Shown: one piece after another, positions 8,146 to 17,284 of the stretch
How positions within the stretch are numbered: the first letter of the stretch is position 1
Layout of the letters: every line of letters begins with the position of its first letter
Assembly (NCBI GenBank): GCA_002421825.1
Contig: DISR01000079.1
Location: forward strand, 1 to 22,622
Direction of reading: 5' to 3'
Length of the DNA: 22,622 nucleotides
Source of the DNA: Thiobacillus sp. UBA6205
Lineage (GTDB): Bacteria > Pseudomonadota > Gammaproteobacteria > Burkholderiales > Thiobacillaceae
Notes under the pieces: generated by a model
What the model saw: only the letters and a program-made list of their open reading frames with translations
Database searches by the model: none
What the model was told of the DNA's origin: nothing
Position numbers and translations under genes: made by a program

Positions 8146-8680
8146 GCAGTTCCCTCCATTCTCCGGGCGCCAGCCCGTCCAGCGCCCAGTCTCCAATGGC
8201 TGCGCGGATCAGGCGCAGGGTGGGGTAGCCGACCTTGGCGGTCATGCGGCGTATCTGGCGGTTCTTGCCCTCGCTGATGGTCAGCTCCAGCCAGCTGGTG
8301 GGGATGGCCTGGCGCACGCGGATGGGCGGGTTGCGCGGCCACAGCCCGGCGGGCTCGTGCATGAGCTTGGCCTTGGCGGGGTGGGTCACGAAATCCCCCA
8401 GGTCCACGCCGCGCCGAAGCTGCGCCAGCGCGTCCTGGTCGGGCATGCCTTCCACCTGCACCCAGTAGGTCTTGGGCAGTTTGTGCGCCGGATCGGCGAT
8501 GCGCCGCTGAAGTGCGCCGTCATCGGTTAAAATCAGCAATCCCTCGCTGTCTGCATCCAGCCGGCCGGCCGCATACACGTCCGGCACGGGAATGTAGTCC
8601 TTCAGGCCCTGCCAGCGCCCTTCCGGGGTGAACTGGCTCAGAACGCCATAGGGTTTGTTGAACAGGATGATTTTGGCCAC
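8138..8680 (-). CDS. rluE: 23S rRNA pseudouridine(2457) synthase RluE
   Basis: RsuA-family pseudouridine synthase acting on 23S rRNA, 180 residues. The catalytic motif [13 protein letters not shown] places the active-site Asp at residue 42. The RluE-type blocks [25 protein letters not shown] text (here [20 protein letters not shown]), [20 protein letters not shown] and a terminal LAPGEWREL all match E. coli RluE as remembered. It lacks the N-terminal S4 domain, as RluE does. It is the first gene of the leftward run and diverges from icd with only 39 bases between start codons, so its promoter must lie in or beside that gap. Confidence 0.96.
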   Translation of the reverse strand: MAKIILFNKPYGVLSQFTPEGRWQGLKDYIPVPDVYAAGRLDADSEGLLILTDDGALQRRIADPAHKLPKTYWVQVEGMPDQDALAQLRRGVDLGDFVTHPAKAKLMHEPAGLWPRNPPIRVRQAIPTSWLELTISEGKNRQIRRMTAKVGYPTLRLIRAAIGDWALDGLAPGEWRELHV

Positions 8681-8719
8681 AGCGAAGCTTTCTCAAAACT
8701 GAATTTTACACTCGACACC

Positions 8720-9978
<1,259 letters not shown>

Positions 9979-9982
<4 letters not shown>

Positions 9983-10638
9983 ATAGCCCCCAAACCACCC
10001 GGCTCGACGCCGCGCATTTCGATGCGCAGGCGCTCAAATGGGACGAAAACCCTGCCTTCCGCGAGCGCGGAGAAAAACTCGCGCAGGCCATCCGCCAGGC
10101 CGTTGCCCTGGGCCCGCACATGAGCGCGCTCGACTACGGCAGCGGCACGGGGCTGCTTTCCTTTCCGATCAAGGACGAACTCGGCAGCATCCTGCTGGCC
10201 GACAGTTCGGGCGGCATGCTCGAAGTGGCAGCGAGGAAAATCGCCGAGCAAGGCGTACGCAATATGGAAACTGCGAAGCTGGACCTGCTCGTCGATCCGC
10301 TGCCGGCGCAGCGTTTCGACCTGGTCTATACCTCGATGACCCTGCACCATGTTCCCGACACCGACCAAATCCTGCGCATCTTCCACGACCTGCTGAATCC
10401 TGGCGGCACTCTATGCATCGCCGACCTGGACAAGGAAGACGGCTCGTTTCACGGTCCGGAAGTCGACGTGCATCATGGCTTCGACCGGGGTGATCTCGGT
10501 CGGCGGGCCGTAAATGCGGGCTTTGACGACGTGCGTTTTCAGACTGTGTTCAGCATTGCCAAGGAACATGAAGCCGGAACGCGTGACTACCCGGTATTCT
10601 TGATGACTGCGCGCCTCGCGCCTCGCTTGCCGGCTTGA
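9979..10638 (+). CDS. Class I SAM-dependent methyltransferase
   Basis: 219-residue Rossmann-fold methyltransferase. Motif I reads [13 protein letters not shown] near residues 49-61, followed by an acidic-loop region [13 protein letters not shown], then LDLLVDPLP, and [20 protein letters not shown] (motif IV and the DUF-like LHHV segment) and [17 protein letters not shown] (motif VI). The N-terminal [14 protein letters not shown] opening is typical of this subfamily. The substrate cannot be named; it is a small-molecule-type Methyltransf_11/25 protein. The start ATG overlaps the icd stop as ATGA, so it is translated with icd. A longer frame running upstream within icd is a shadow. Confidence 0.9.
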
Positions 10639-10768
10639 TCGACGCGCTTCAATGTCGGCTTCGGAACTGTTCTTGTCGGCGAGATGGATTTCGGGCTCGA
10701 CAAATCATATGACACCGGCCCGTTCAATCCTCTACCCTTGACGAGGCGAATCGGACATGACGCGCAAC

Positions 10769-11173
10769 CTATTCGTCGACCTTGCCTCGTCCCGCCTTTA
10801 GCGCCGCGCGTCGCGCCTTGCCTTCCAAACGTTTTGCGACAGAAGTCCTGGTCGGCCTGGTTGGACGGCGCTTCTTTGGCAGCACCGCGACACTGGCGAT
10901 CAGTTCTTGCAAGCGGCGCAATGCTTCAACCCGGTTTTTCTCAAGGCTGCGGAATTCCTGCGCCTTGATGATCACCGCCCCGTCCTTGCTGATGCGCTGG
11001 TCGCCAAGTTTCAGAAGCCGCTCACGAATGTCTTCCGGCAGCGACGAGGCGACGATGTCGAAACGCAGGTGCACGGCGTTGGCAACCTTGTTGACGTTTT
11101 GTCCGCCGGCACCTTGCGCGCGGATTGCCGTGATTTCGACCTCTTCCGGCGTGATGATGAAACGATGGCGCAT
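10769..11173 (-). CDS. arfB: Alternative ribosome-rescue factor ArfB (peptidyl-tRNA hydrolase YaeJ)
   Basis: Releases nascent chains from ribosomes stalled on mRNA lacking a stop codon, as a backup for tmRNA. 134 residues. The catalytic GGQ is at 23-25 within ITAIRAQGAGGQNVNKVANA, and the release-factor-like fold continues through VHLRFDI and QRISKDGAVII. A linker and a long basic tail (KKRRPTRPTRTSVAKRLEGK) follow, which in the family inserts into the mRNA channel. Length and tail distinguish it from RF1/RF2. No strong ribosome site is visible upstream. The gene converges on the methyltransferase across 130 bases (10639-10768) in which I see no clear terminator. Its presence is notable beside an aberrant ssrA in the same window. 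Confidence 0.95.
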   Translation of the reverse strand: MRHRFIITPEEVEITAIRAQGAGGQNVNKVANAVHLRFDIVASSLPEDIRERLLKLGDQRISKDGAVIIKAQEFRSLEKNRVEALRRLQELIASVAVLPKKRRPTRPTRTSVAKRLEGKARRAALKAGRGKVDE

Positions 11174-11282
11174 GCGCTGAACTTACGGAAATGACACTAC
11201 GGAATCAATGGGGCTCGGCTTCTGAATTGGTTTTAAGTTATATTGCACCCAGTACCTGACAAAACCAACCTGGAGGGGAATC

Positions 11283-11465
11283 ATGAGCATCTCTGCAATT
11301 GGCGGTTTCATTGTTCTGGTCGCGGACATCTACGCGATCATTCAGATCCTGCAAAGCTCGGCAAAGGGCATCGAGAAACTGCTCTGGGTGCTGGCGGTGT
11401 TTTTCCTGCCGCTGATCGGCCTGATTGTCTGGTACTTTGCCGGGCCCGGCAAAAAACCGTTCTGA
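11283..11465 (+). CDS. Small two-helix membrane protein, PLDc_N-type
   Basis: 60-residue protein with two hydrophobic helices, about 5-22 (AIGGFIVLVADIYAIIQIL) and 33-53 (LLWVLAVFFLPLIGLIVWYF), joined by a short polar loop and ending GPGKKPF. The second helix, with its LLWVLxVFFLPLIGxIxWYF pattern, matches the phospholipase-D-nuclease N-terminal domain (PLDc_N), which often stands alone as a short membrane peptide of unknown function. A strong ribosome site (GGAGGGG, five to eight bases before ATG) supports expression. A TATATT -10-like box is at 11239-11244, and an 8-bp inverted repeat (TTGGTTTT 11227-11234 / AAAACCAA 11261-11268) lies in the leader. Confidence 0.85.
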   Translation: MSISAIGGFIVLVADIYAIIQILQSSAKGIEKLLWVLAVFFLPLIGLIVWYFAGPGKKPF

Positions 11466-11480
11466 TTTGATGCCGCCGGC

Positions 11481-11894
11481 CTAGCGGGGGCGGGCGGTTT
11501 TCACGAATTCAAGCGAGGCCCGGAACAGTTCGAGGTCCTTCTCATACTCGGCCGCATCTTCGCGGTCGATCTGTATCCATTCCCTCGTGCTGCTCATGCC
11601 GCCAGGCTGGAACGGCATGACGTTTCCGCGAGAGAACTGCAGTTCGGTCGCGGTGGCGACGGGCAGGCGCAACCCGATGCCCTTGCCGCTGATGCAGGCG
11701 AACATCTTGTCGCTGACGAAGTAGGCGTCGAGGCCGTTGATCTTCCGTGCGCTGACGCCCGGGAGTTTAAGAAGCAGGGCGTCGATCTGTGCCTTGCGGC
11801 TGGATTCTGGAGTGGGTGTTTTCAAGGGAGATCCCCGGGCTTGTCCTGGAAGGTGACTTTGCATCATAGACGCAAAGCCCGGTACGGCCGCCAA
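11481..11894 (-). CDS. TfoX/Sxy N-terminal-domain-like protein
   Basis: Up to 137 residues. The core GLDAYFVSDKMFACISGKGIGLRLP and the later MPFQPGGMSSTREWIQI resemble the small TfoX N-terminal-domain family (metal-free, YjbR-like fold), in which stand-alone members have no known function and do not imply competence. The conserved part begins near residue 35. The start is uncertain: ATG 11894 and two ATGs at codons 10-11 have no clear ribosome site, and a TTG near 11825 (before KTPTPESS) would give a more typical length. It converges on the small membrane gene with 15 bases between stops. It is separated from the cold-shock gene upstream by that gene's terminator. Confidence 0.72.
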   Translation of the reverse strand: MAAVPGFASMMQSHLPGQARGSPLKTPTPESSRKAQIDALLLKLPGVSARKINGLDAYFVSDKMFACISGKGIGLRLPVATATELQFSRGNVMPFQPGGMSSTREWIQIDREDAAEYEKDLELFRASLEFVKTARPR

Positions 11895-11948
11895 GGGTGC
11901 ATGTCATTGTTCCTTGCGGCGGTTCCGGGCCTGGCCATTGGGCAATAA

Positions 11949-11985
11949 AAAAACCCCGCCACTTTATTCAGGTGGCGGGGTTTTT
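11949..11985 (-). terminator. Rho-independent terminator of the cold-shock gene, bidirectional in form
   Basis: A perfect 9-bp stem pairs CCCCGCCAC (11954-11962) with GTGGCGGGG (11972-11980) around a 9-base loop. It has an A-run on one side and a T-run on the other, so it can terminate either strand. It lies 14 bases after the cspA stop on the minus strand. Confidence 0.93.
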
Positions 11986-11998
11986 AATGGGCTGGAAC

Positions 11999-12202
11999 TC
12001 AGGCTGCCTGGATATTGGAAGCCTGTTTCCCTTTTGGACCCTGGCTGACTTCGAAGGAAACTTTTTGGCCTTCCTTCAAGGTCTTGAAGCCGTTCATGTT
12101 AATGGCGGAAAAATGCGCGAAAACATCTTCCCCACCGTCATCCGGGGTAATGAAGCCGAACCCCTTGGAATCGCTAAACCACTTGACGGTACCCGTTGCC
12201 AT
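11999..12202 (-). CDS. cspA: Cold-shock domain protein, CspA family
   Basis: 67-residue single-domain RNA/DNA chaperone that melts secondary structure in mRNA. The OB-fold shows RNP1 as KGFGFI (13-18) and RNP2 as DVFAHF (26-31), with the usual aromatic surface residues Trp8, Phe15, Phe17, Phe28, His30 and Phe31. Length is typical. A strong ribosome site (GAGGAG) lies seven bases before ATG 12202. The gene stands alone on the minus strand between a likely promoter at 12353-12381 and a strong terminator. Whether it is cold-induced or constitutive cannot be told from the protein, but the long leader favours regulation at the RNA level. Confidence 0.96.
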   Translation of the reverse strand: MATGTVKWFSDSKGFGFITPDDGGEDVFAHFSAINMNGFKTLKEGQKVSFEVSQGPKGKQASNIQAA

Positions 12203-12345
12203 TGAAACTCCTCTGCCTTTGGCGCTAACAAATGTAAACCGCTTATTGTGAGTGACTTAAAGTTACTGCACACAGCGAACTTCGGGTTTGAGATCGACTT
12301 GCAATGGCAAAAAATGCCGGAAAAACATGCGCTTGAACTCAAACT
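12203..12345 (-). promoter_or_regulatory. Predicted long 5' leader of the cold-shock gene
   Basis: If the promoter at 12353-12381 is used, about 140 bases precede the cspA start, close to the length of the cold-responsive leader of E. coli cspA. I see no match to the E. coli cold box, and small hairpins (for instance around CCGGCATTTTTTGCC, minus strand) are only modest. The stretch is A/T-richer than its surroundings. Regulation is inference. Confidence 0.5.
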
Positions 12346-12352
12346 CTTAGAC

Positions 12353-12381
12353 TTTCTACTCCTGAAATAAAAGCTTGACAA
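12353..12381 (-). promoter_or_regulatory. Candidate sigma-70 promoter for the cold-shock gene
   Basis: On the minus strand TTGTCA (12376-12381, 5/6 to consensus) is followed, after exactly 17 bases, by TAGAAA (12353-12358, 4/6). It is the best pair in the cspA–earP gap. Start of transcription would fall near 12346. Confidence 0.5.
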
Positions 12382-12500
12382 GTGGTTGTGACAAAAAAAC
12401 CGGCCATCTGTCTGCAGGCGTTCCCGATAAGCCACATTCCGTGCAAGCCCATATCCGGTGCGCCTGCCGCGCGCTTGTCGCCGCAACGTAGAATGTGCGC

Positions 12501-13634
12501 ATGAGGCTCTCCTGGGATATTTTCTGCACCGTGGTCGACAATTACGGCGACATCGGCATCTGCTGGCGCGTGGCTCGGCAACTGGTACGCGAGCATGGCC
12601 AGGAAGCGCGACTGTGGGTGGACGACCTTGAGACCTTCCACCGCATCTGCCCGCAGGTCGATGCGCGGCTGGACCGCCAGATGGTGGAAGCAGTGACAAT
12701 CCGTCGCTGGCCGCAGGCCATGCCGGCAGTGCGCCCGGCCGATGTGGTGGTGGAGGCTTTCGCCTGCCATGTGCCGGAAAGTTTCCTGCTGGCGATGGCA
12801 GTGCGCGAGCCCAGGCCGGTGTGGATCAATCTGGAATACTTCAGCGCCGAGGCGTGGGTGGCTGAAAACCACGGGCTGAGTTCGCCGCATCCGCGCCTTC
12901 CGCTGACGCAGTATTTCTTCATCCCCGGTATCGGTGCCGATGCCGGCGGAGTACTCGGCAACCCGGCGGAGTTGAACGCCCTGGCGGCGTTCCAGAAGGA
13001 TGCAGGGGCGCAACAGGCGTTCTGGGATGAATTGGGCCTGCCGGCGGGCGTGGCCCTGCGTATTTCGCTGTTCGCCTACGACAATCCCGCCATCCCCGGC
13101 CTGATCGAGGCCTTGAAGGACGCGGACATGCCGGTGTGCCTGCTGGCGTCGGAAGGCAAATCGCTGGGGCAGGTGGCGGCGGGCCTGGACCTTGCCGGTC
13201 TCAAGGCCGGTGAGCGCCACCGCCGGGGCAATCTGACGGTGCAGGTGCTGCCTTTCATGGCGCAGGACCGCTATGACAGACTGCTGTGGGCCTGCGACGT
13301 CAATTTCGTGCGCGGCGAGGATTCCTTCATCCGAGCCCAGCATGCCGGCCGATCGCTGGCGTGGCAGGCCTATGTGCAGGAGGACGGCGCGCAGTGGCCG
13401 AAGATCGAGGCCTTTCTCTGCCACTACGCGGCCGGGCTGTCGGCGCCGGCCGAAGCTGCGTTGCGCGAGGCGTGGCGGGGATGGAATGCGGGCGAAAGCC
13501 GGCCGGAAATCTGGGCGGAATGGCTTGCGCACCTGCCGGAATATCAGGCCCATGCGCGCGCCTGGGCTGGAAAACTGCGGGCTTGGCCCAATCTTGTCGA
13601 TAAGCTGGTGAAATTCGCCCTCAGCAAGGTATAA
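12501..13634 (+). CDS. earP: EF-P arginine rhamnosyltransferase EarP
   Basis: Transfers L-rhamnose from dTDP-rhamnose to Arg32 of elongation factor P, which activates EF-P in EarP-type bacteria. 377 residues from ATG 12501, with two Rossmann-like GT-B domains. Counted from this start, the known key residues fall exactly in place: Asp13 and Asp17 in [12 protein letters not shown], and Glu273 in [16 protein letters not shown]. Other conserved text is [12 protein letters not shown] and [12 protein letters not shown] 12495 would add two residues and shift this numbering. The gene is followed 88 bases later by its substrate efp. The donor pathway (rmlABCD) is not in the window. Confidence 0.97.
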   Translation: MRLSWDIFCTVVDNYGDIGICWRVARQLVREHGQEARLWVDDLETFHRICPQVDARLDRQMVEAVTIRRWPQAMPAVRPADVVVEAFACHVPESFLLAMAVREPRPVWINLEYFSAEAWVAENHGLSSPHPRLPLTQYFFIPGIGADAGGVLGNPAELNALAAFQKDAGAQQAFWDELGLPAGVALRISLFAYDNPAIPGLIEALKDADMPVCLLASEGKSLGQVAAGLDLAGLKAGERHRRGNLTVQVLPFMAQDRYDRLLWACDVNFVRGEDSFIRAQHAGRSLAWQAYVQEDGAQWPKIEAFLCHYAAGLSAPAEAALREAWRGWNAGESRPEIWAEWLAHLPEYQAHARAWAGKLRAWPNLVDKLVKFALSKV

Positions 13635-13635
13635 T
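13630..13635 (+). promoter_or_regulatory. Possible -10 box of efp
   Basis: A perfect TATAAT spans the earP stop codon (TATAA of the last codons). No good -35 is present at 16-18 bases upstream, so it may be fortuitous. If real, it would let efp be expressed beyond the level of earP read-through, and the tandem repeat would lie in the leader. Confidence 0.4.
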
Positions 13636-13637
13636 TT

Positions 13638-13695
13638 CGCGTTTTTTCAAACGCTTATAGCGTTTCCGCGTTTTTTTCGAACGCCTATAGCGTTT
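13638..13695 (+). repeat. Tandem repeat with internal palindromes in the efp leader
   Basis: Two adjacent units (13638-13665 and 13667-13695) share the pattern CGCG, a T-run, then AACGC-(T/C)TATA-GCGTTT. Each carries an inverted repeat: AAACGC / GCGTTT around TTATA in unit 1, and AACGC / GCGTT around CTATA in unit 2. They fill most of the 88-base earP–efp gap. They could be paired operator sites or RNA hairpins before efp. No regulator is suggested by sequence alone. Confidence 0.75.
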
Positions 13696-13722
13696 CAACC
13701 AAATTTTTACAGGATTGCAACG

Positions 13723-14283
13723 ATGAAAACCGCCCAGGAACTCCGCGCCGGCAACGTGGTGATGGTAGGCGCTGACGCCATGGTGGTGCAGAAGGCCGAA
13801 TACAACAAGTCTGGCCGCAACGCAGCCGTGGTCAAGCTGAAGCTGAAGAACCTGCTGACCGGCGCAGGCATGGAATCCGTTTATCGCGCCGACGACAAGT
13901 TCGACGTGGTCGTGCTCGACCGCAAGGAATGCACCTATTCCTATTTCGCCGACCCGGCCTATGTCTTCATGGACGCCGAGTACAACCAGTACGAAATCGA
14001 CGGCGAGAACATGACCGATGCGCTCAAGTACCTGGATGACGGCATGCCGGTGGAAGTGGTGTTCTACAACGACAAGGCCATTTCCGTGGAACTGCCCACC
14101 ACCCTGGTGCGCGAAGTCGCCTACACCGAACCCGCGGTGCGCGGCGACACCTCCGGCAAGGTGATGAAACCTGCCCGCATCAAGCCCACCGACTTCGAAA
14201 TCCAGGTGGCTGCGTTCGTCGACATCGGCGACAAGATCGAGATCGACACCCGCACCGACGAGTTCAAGCGCCGCATTTCCTGA
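13723..14283 (+). CDS. efp: Elongation factor P, EarP-dependent type
   Basis: Binds between the P and E sites and speeds peptide-bond formation at polyproline stretches. 186 residues with the three-domain tRNA-shaped architecture: KOW-like domain I, then two OB domains. The tip loop reads [10 protein letters not shown] with Arg at position 32, the residue rhamnosylated by EarP, instead of the Lys34 seen in EpmA-type EF-P. C-terminal text [19 protein letters not shown] is the usual EF-P ending. The gene immediately follows earP, and a strong terminator lies 20 bases after the stop. Confidence 0.98.
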   Translation: MKTAQELRAGNVVMVGADAMVVQKAEYNKSGRNAAVVKLKLKNLLTGAGMESVYRADDKFDVVVLDRKECTYSYFADPAYVFMDAEYNQYEIDGENMTDALKYLDDGMPVEVVFYNDKAISVELPTTLVREVAYTEPAVRGDTSGKVMKPARIKPTDFEIQVAAFVDIGDKIEIDTRTDEFKRRIS

Positions 14284-14302
14284 GCGCCTCTCTGGCTGCA
14301 AG

Positions 14303-14328
14303 AAAAGCCGCCCTTGGGCGGCTTTTTT
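14303..14328 (+). terminator. Rho-independent terminator after efp
   Basis: GCCGCCC (14307-14313) pairs perfectly with GGGCGGC (14316-14322). The stem is flanked by AAAA on one side and TTTTTT on the other. Confidence 0.93.
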
Positions 14329-14405
14329 GTTGCCATGCCGGTCTGGCCGAAGGGCGAATCTGGCCTATTCTTAGGTAGAGGTTTGCTCTTAAACAGGAGA
14401 CGGAA

Positions 14406-14669
14406 ATGGTTGATCTGCGCGAAGAACTGAAGAAGCTCGAAGACACGGTGCTGCAACAACGCGACGAACTGCGCCTCAAACTGCATCTGGCCAAGGCCGA
14501 TGCGCGCGATGAATGGGAAGGTCTGGAGCGCAAGTGGGCCGAGGCCCAGGTCAGGTTCGACCAGGTGAAAAAAACCGCCGGCGAAAGCAGCGAAGGCATC
14601 GAAGCAGCCGCCAAACTGCTGGGCGAAGAGCTCCTCAAAGGCTACGAACGCATCCGCAGGCTGTTTTGA
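14406..14669 (+). CDS. Short coiled-coil protein of unknown function
   Basis: 87 residues, almost entirely helical and highly charged: MVDLREELKKLEDTVL opening, heptad-like spacing through residues 3-55, then a small hinge (TAGESSEG) and a C-terminal helix ending YERIRRLF. There is no signal peptide, Cys or membrane segment. The ribosome site AGGAG lies seven bases before the ATG. It is a lone gene, downstream of the efp terminator and converging on the YihY gene with ten bases between stops. Similar stand-alone coiled-coil proteins are loosely annotated as stress-related; I do not assign a role. Confidence 0.8.
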   Translation: MVDLREELKKLEDTVLQQRDELRLKLHLAKADARDEWEGLERKWAEAQVRFDQVKKTAGESSEGIEAAAKLLGEELLKGYERIRRLF

Positions 14670-14679
14670 GGTTTATGCT

Positions 14680-15954
14680 TCAGCCCTGAGCCGTGAGGTT
14701 CATTTTCTCCAGCCGCTGACACAGCGTGGCGATGATCCGGCGTGACAGCGGCGCGGAGTGTCGCATCAATTGTTCCAGCATGTCGGGCGGCAGTACCAGC
14801 GCCACCACCTCGGTTTCTGCCTTGACCGTGGCGGTGCGCTTTTCCTTCAACAAGTAAGCCATTTCGCCAAACAACTGGCCCTCGTTCAAGGGGCCGAGGC
14901 GGCGTTCGCCCCCATTCACGTTCTTGTAGGCAGCCGCACGGCCCGAATACAGGAAGAATGCATCCTGGCTTTCGTGGCCTTCCTCGATCAGCACGTCGCC
15001 GAGCTGGAAAGTCCGGCCGTATTTTTCCAGCAGCCGGTTGGCGCGGCCGAACACGAAGCCCTCCAGCTTGCTGGCGCCTTCGCCCGAGCCGCCGAGAAAC
15101 AGCTTCTCCAGGGCTTCCACATCCACGCGCGCGACGGCGAACAGGCACTGTGCCCACAGGTAGAACACCAGGCAGGCGAAATAGATGCCGATCAGCACGA
15201 ACACGGCACCGCCCAGCGCGCCGTATAGCGACTGGTACTTTTCCACATGAAAGAAATACCTGAACAATGCCAGCAGCAAAAACAGGCTGATTGCCGACAA
15301 CAGTGCGATCAAGGCTGTCTGACGCACGGGCGGGCGTTCTTTCGGCAGGCGCCAGTAGGCCAGAAAAACCAGCAGCCAGACGATGAACAGCATGAAGAGG
15401 GCATTCAGTACCAGGAGCAACTCGGCCTGCCATCCGACGATCAATTCCACGCCCGCGAAAAAGGCCAGCACCGATTGCGCCAGGCCGGCGAGCCCGAGCA
15501 GGCCGAAAGCGATCGGAATGATGATCAGCGGCAGCAGCCAGGTCGTCACGAATTTGCGCTTCGCCTCGTGCGGGAAAATGACCTTGAAAGCGGCCTCCAC
15601 GGCATGCACCAGCTTGCGCGAAGACAATAGCAGGGTCAGCAGCCCCACGCCGCTTGCCGCCAACTGTGTCTGGCGCGGCAGGAAGCCGACCTCGGTCAGG
15701 GTTTCCAGCTGCAGCTGGTTGTAGAGCGCGGCAAACAGCATGGTGGCCGGCACGAAGTTCTCCGCCAGCTTTCCCAGCCATTGCATGGCGTAGGATAAAA
15801 GCAGCAGCAGCGGCGTGGCCGACAGCATGAAATAGAAGGCGGTGGCGGCTGCATGATTCTGCAGGCCGTTCTTGCCGAACAGGCGCACGGTGGTGTAGCC
15901 CACCTGGATCAGCCAGTCCAGCTTGTCGTTTCGGGGCAGGAAGGGTCGTTTCAT
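14680..15954 (-). CDS. YihY/BrkB-family membrane protein fused to a cyclic-nucleotide-binding domain
   Basis: 424 residues in two parts. Residues about 20-275 form the YihY/BrkB membrane domain: an amphipathic HAAATAFYFMLSATPLLLLL start and about six hydrophobic helices (near 36-60, 98-112, 138-166, 180-200, 213-233, 247-272). Residues about 300-410 form a CRP-like beta-roll, with a phosphate-binding cassette in which FGEMAYLLKEKRTATV carries the expected Gly-Glu (363-364) and Arg-Thr-Ala (373-375) ligands for a cyclic nucleotide. No DNA-binding helix-turn-helix follows, so it is not a transcription factor. BrkB proteins are wrongly called ribonuclease BN in older databases; transport or envelope roles are proposed. 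The fusion suggests that ligand binding gates the membrane part. Confidence 0.9.
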   Translation of the reverse strand: MKRPFLPRNDKLDWLIQVGYTTVRLFGKNGLQNHAAATAFYFMLSATPLLLLLSYAMQWLGKLAENFVPATMLFAALYNQLQLETLTEVGFLPRQTQLAASGVGLLTLLLSSRKLVHAVEAAFKVIFPHEAKRKFVTTWLLPLIIIPIAFGLLGLAGLAQSVLAFFAGVELIVGWQAELLLVLNALFMLFIVWLLVFLAYWRLPKERPPVRQTALIALLSAISLFLLLALFRYFFHVEKYQSLYGALGGAVFVLIGIYFACLVFYLWAQCLFAVARVDVEALEKLFLGGSGEGASKLEGFVFGRANRLLEKYGRTFQLGDVLIEEGHESQDAFFLYSGRAAAYKNVNGGERRLGPLNEGQLFGEMAYLLKEKRTATVKAETEVVALVLPPDMLEQLMRHSAPLSRRIIATLCQRLEKMNLTAQG

Positions 15955-15979
15955 GGCTGGAAATGTACCTTAAAACCCC

Positions 15980-17182
15980 TTACACATGCTGGCCCGCCAC
16001 CCAGCCGGACGACCACGCCCACTGGAAGTTGTAGCCGCCCAGCCAGCCGGTGACGTCCACCACCTCGCCGATGAAGAACAGGCCGGGCACTGCAGCGCTT
16101 TCCATGGTCTTCGAGGACAGCGCGCGCGTGTCCACGCCGCCCAGGGTGACTTCGGCCTTGGTGTAGCCCAGCGTGCCTGAGGGCATGAGCGGCCATGCGT
16201 TCAACAGTTGCGCTACCTGTTCCAGCTTTTTTGCGGAGAGTTCAGACAGCGGCCGGGCTATGTCCAGCAGCGAGCACCACTCCTGCGCGAAGCGGCGGGG
16301 CAGGGTGTCGGCGAGCAGGCTGGCGAGCGCGACGTTCTGCTTGCGATGTTCTTCGAGCCAGGACTCTGCATTCTTCTCGGGCAGCAGGTTGAGCGCGATC
16401 GGTTGTTTCTTGCCGGGCTGGTATTCCTGCATCTGCCAGTAGCTGGAAATCTGCAGGATGGCCGGGCCGGACAGGCCGCGATGGGTGAGCAGCGCCTGCT
16501 CGCGGAAGGCGGGCGAGTGCTTGCCACAAGTTGAGATGGTGTCGAAGGAAAGTCCGGCCAGGGGCTTCAGCGCGGAGAGCGTTTCTGGCGGCAGCGCCAG
16601 CGGCACCAGGGCGGGCTTGGGCGGCACCACGGGGATGCTGAATTGTTCCGCGAGTTGGTAACCGAAGGGCGTGGCACCCAATGCCGGGGCGGCCAGGCCG
16701 CCGCTGGCGACGACCAGCGAAGCGCAGCGAAACCTGCCCTGGCTGGTGATGAGTTCGAAGCGCGCTTTGCCCTCGTGCCGCGAGATTTTTTCCACCGTGC
16801 AGGGCTGCGCCCATTTCACGCCGCCGTCGTCGCATTCGCGTTTGAGCATGGCGATGATGTCCTGCGCGCTGTCGTCGCAGAACAGCTGGCCCAGGGTTTT
16901 CTCGTGGTAGCGAATGCCGTGGCTTTCCACCAGCTTGATGAAGTCGGCAGAACCGTATTGCGTCAGCGCCGAGCGGCAAAAATGCGGGTTCTGCGACAGG
17001 AAGTTTTCCGGACCCACGCTGCGATTGGTGAAATTGCAGCGTCCGCCGCCGGAAATGCGGATGCGCTCGCCGACCTTGGCCGCGTGGTCGATGAGCAGCA
17101 CGCTGCGCCCGCGCTGCCCCGCCTGCGCCGCGCACATCATGCCCGCCGCGCCGGCACCGATGATAATGACGTCGAATTGCAT
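15980..17182 (-). CDS. HI0933/YhiN-family FAD-dependent oxidoreductase
   Basis: 400-residue flavoprotein. The N-terminal FAD-binding Rossmann motif is IIIGAGAAGMMCA (Gly9, Gly11, Gly14). It is followed by the family hallmark GERIRISGGGRCNFTN, a middle domain with ASGGLAAPALGATPFGYQLA, and a C-terminal FFIGEVVDVTGWLGGYNFQWAW block that closes the FAD site. The family (TIGR00275-type) has no settled reaction. It lies 25 bases upstream of the YihY gene on the same strand, so the two may be co-transcribed. The start MQFDVIIIGAG is standard. Confidence 0.94.
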   Translation of the reverse strand: MQFDVIIIGAGAAGMMCAAQAGQRGRSVLLIDHAAKVGERIRISGGGRCNFTNRSVGPENFLSQNPHFCRSALTQYGSADFIKLVESHGIRYHEKTLGQLFCDDSAQDIIAMLKRECDDGGVKWAQPCTVEKISRHEGKARFELITSQGRFRCASLVVASGGLAAPALGATPFGYQLAEQFSIPVVPPKPALVPLALPPETLSALKPLAGLSFDTISTCGKHSPAFREQALLTHRGLSGPAILQISSYWQMQEYQPGKKQPIALNLLPEKNAESWLEEHRKQNVALASLLADTLPRRFAQEWCSLLDIARPLSELSAKKLEQVAQLLNAWPLMPSGTLGYTKAEVTLGGVDTRALSSKTMESAAVPGLFFIGEVVDVTGWLGGYNFQWAWSSGWVAGQHV

Positions 17183-17211
17183 CGACGGATTGTCTTATGA
17201 AACCGGGAAGT

Positions 17212-17246
17212 GACAAACAAAAAACGCCACCGGGGCAGGAGGCGTT
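17212..17246 (-). terminator. Rho-independent terminator after the exported-protein gene
   Basis: On the minus strand AACGCC (17241-17246) pairs with GGCGTT (17223-17228) around a 12-base loop, followed by TTTTTTGTTTG. It lies 38 bases past the stop of the exported protein and just upstream of the flavoprotein gene, so it separates the two. Confidence 0.75.
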
Positions 17247-17284
17247 CGAATTCAACAACGTAGACGGCTGGAATCGAACGCCGG

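Noticed and set aside
10639..10768. Possible gene or terminator between the methyltransferase and arfB
   Set aside because: No frame has a plausible start and family resemblance, and no hairpin with a T-run is visible.
12375..12410. Plus-strand TTGACA as the earP promoter
   Set aside because: No -10-like sequence occurs 16-18 bases downstream; the overlapping minus-strand TTGTCA pairs better with a -10 for cspA.
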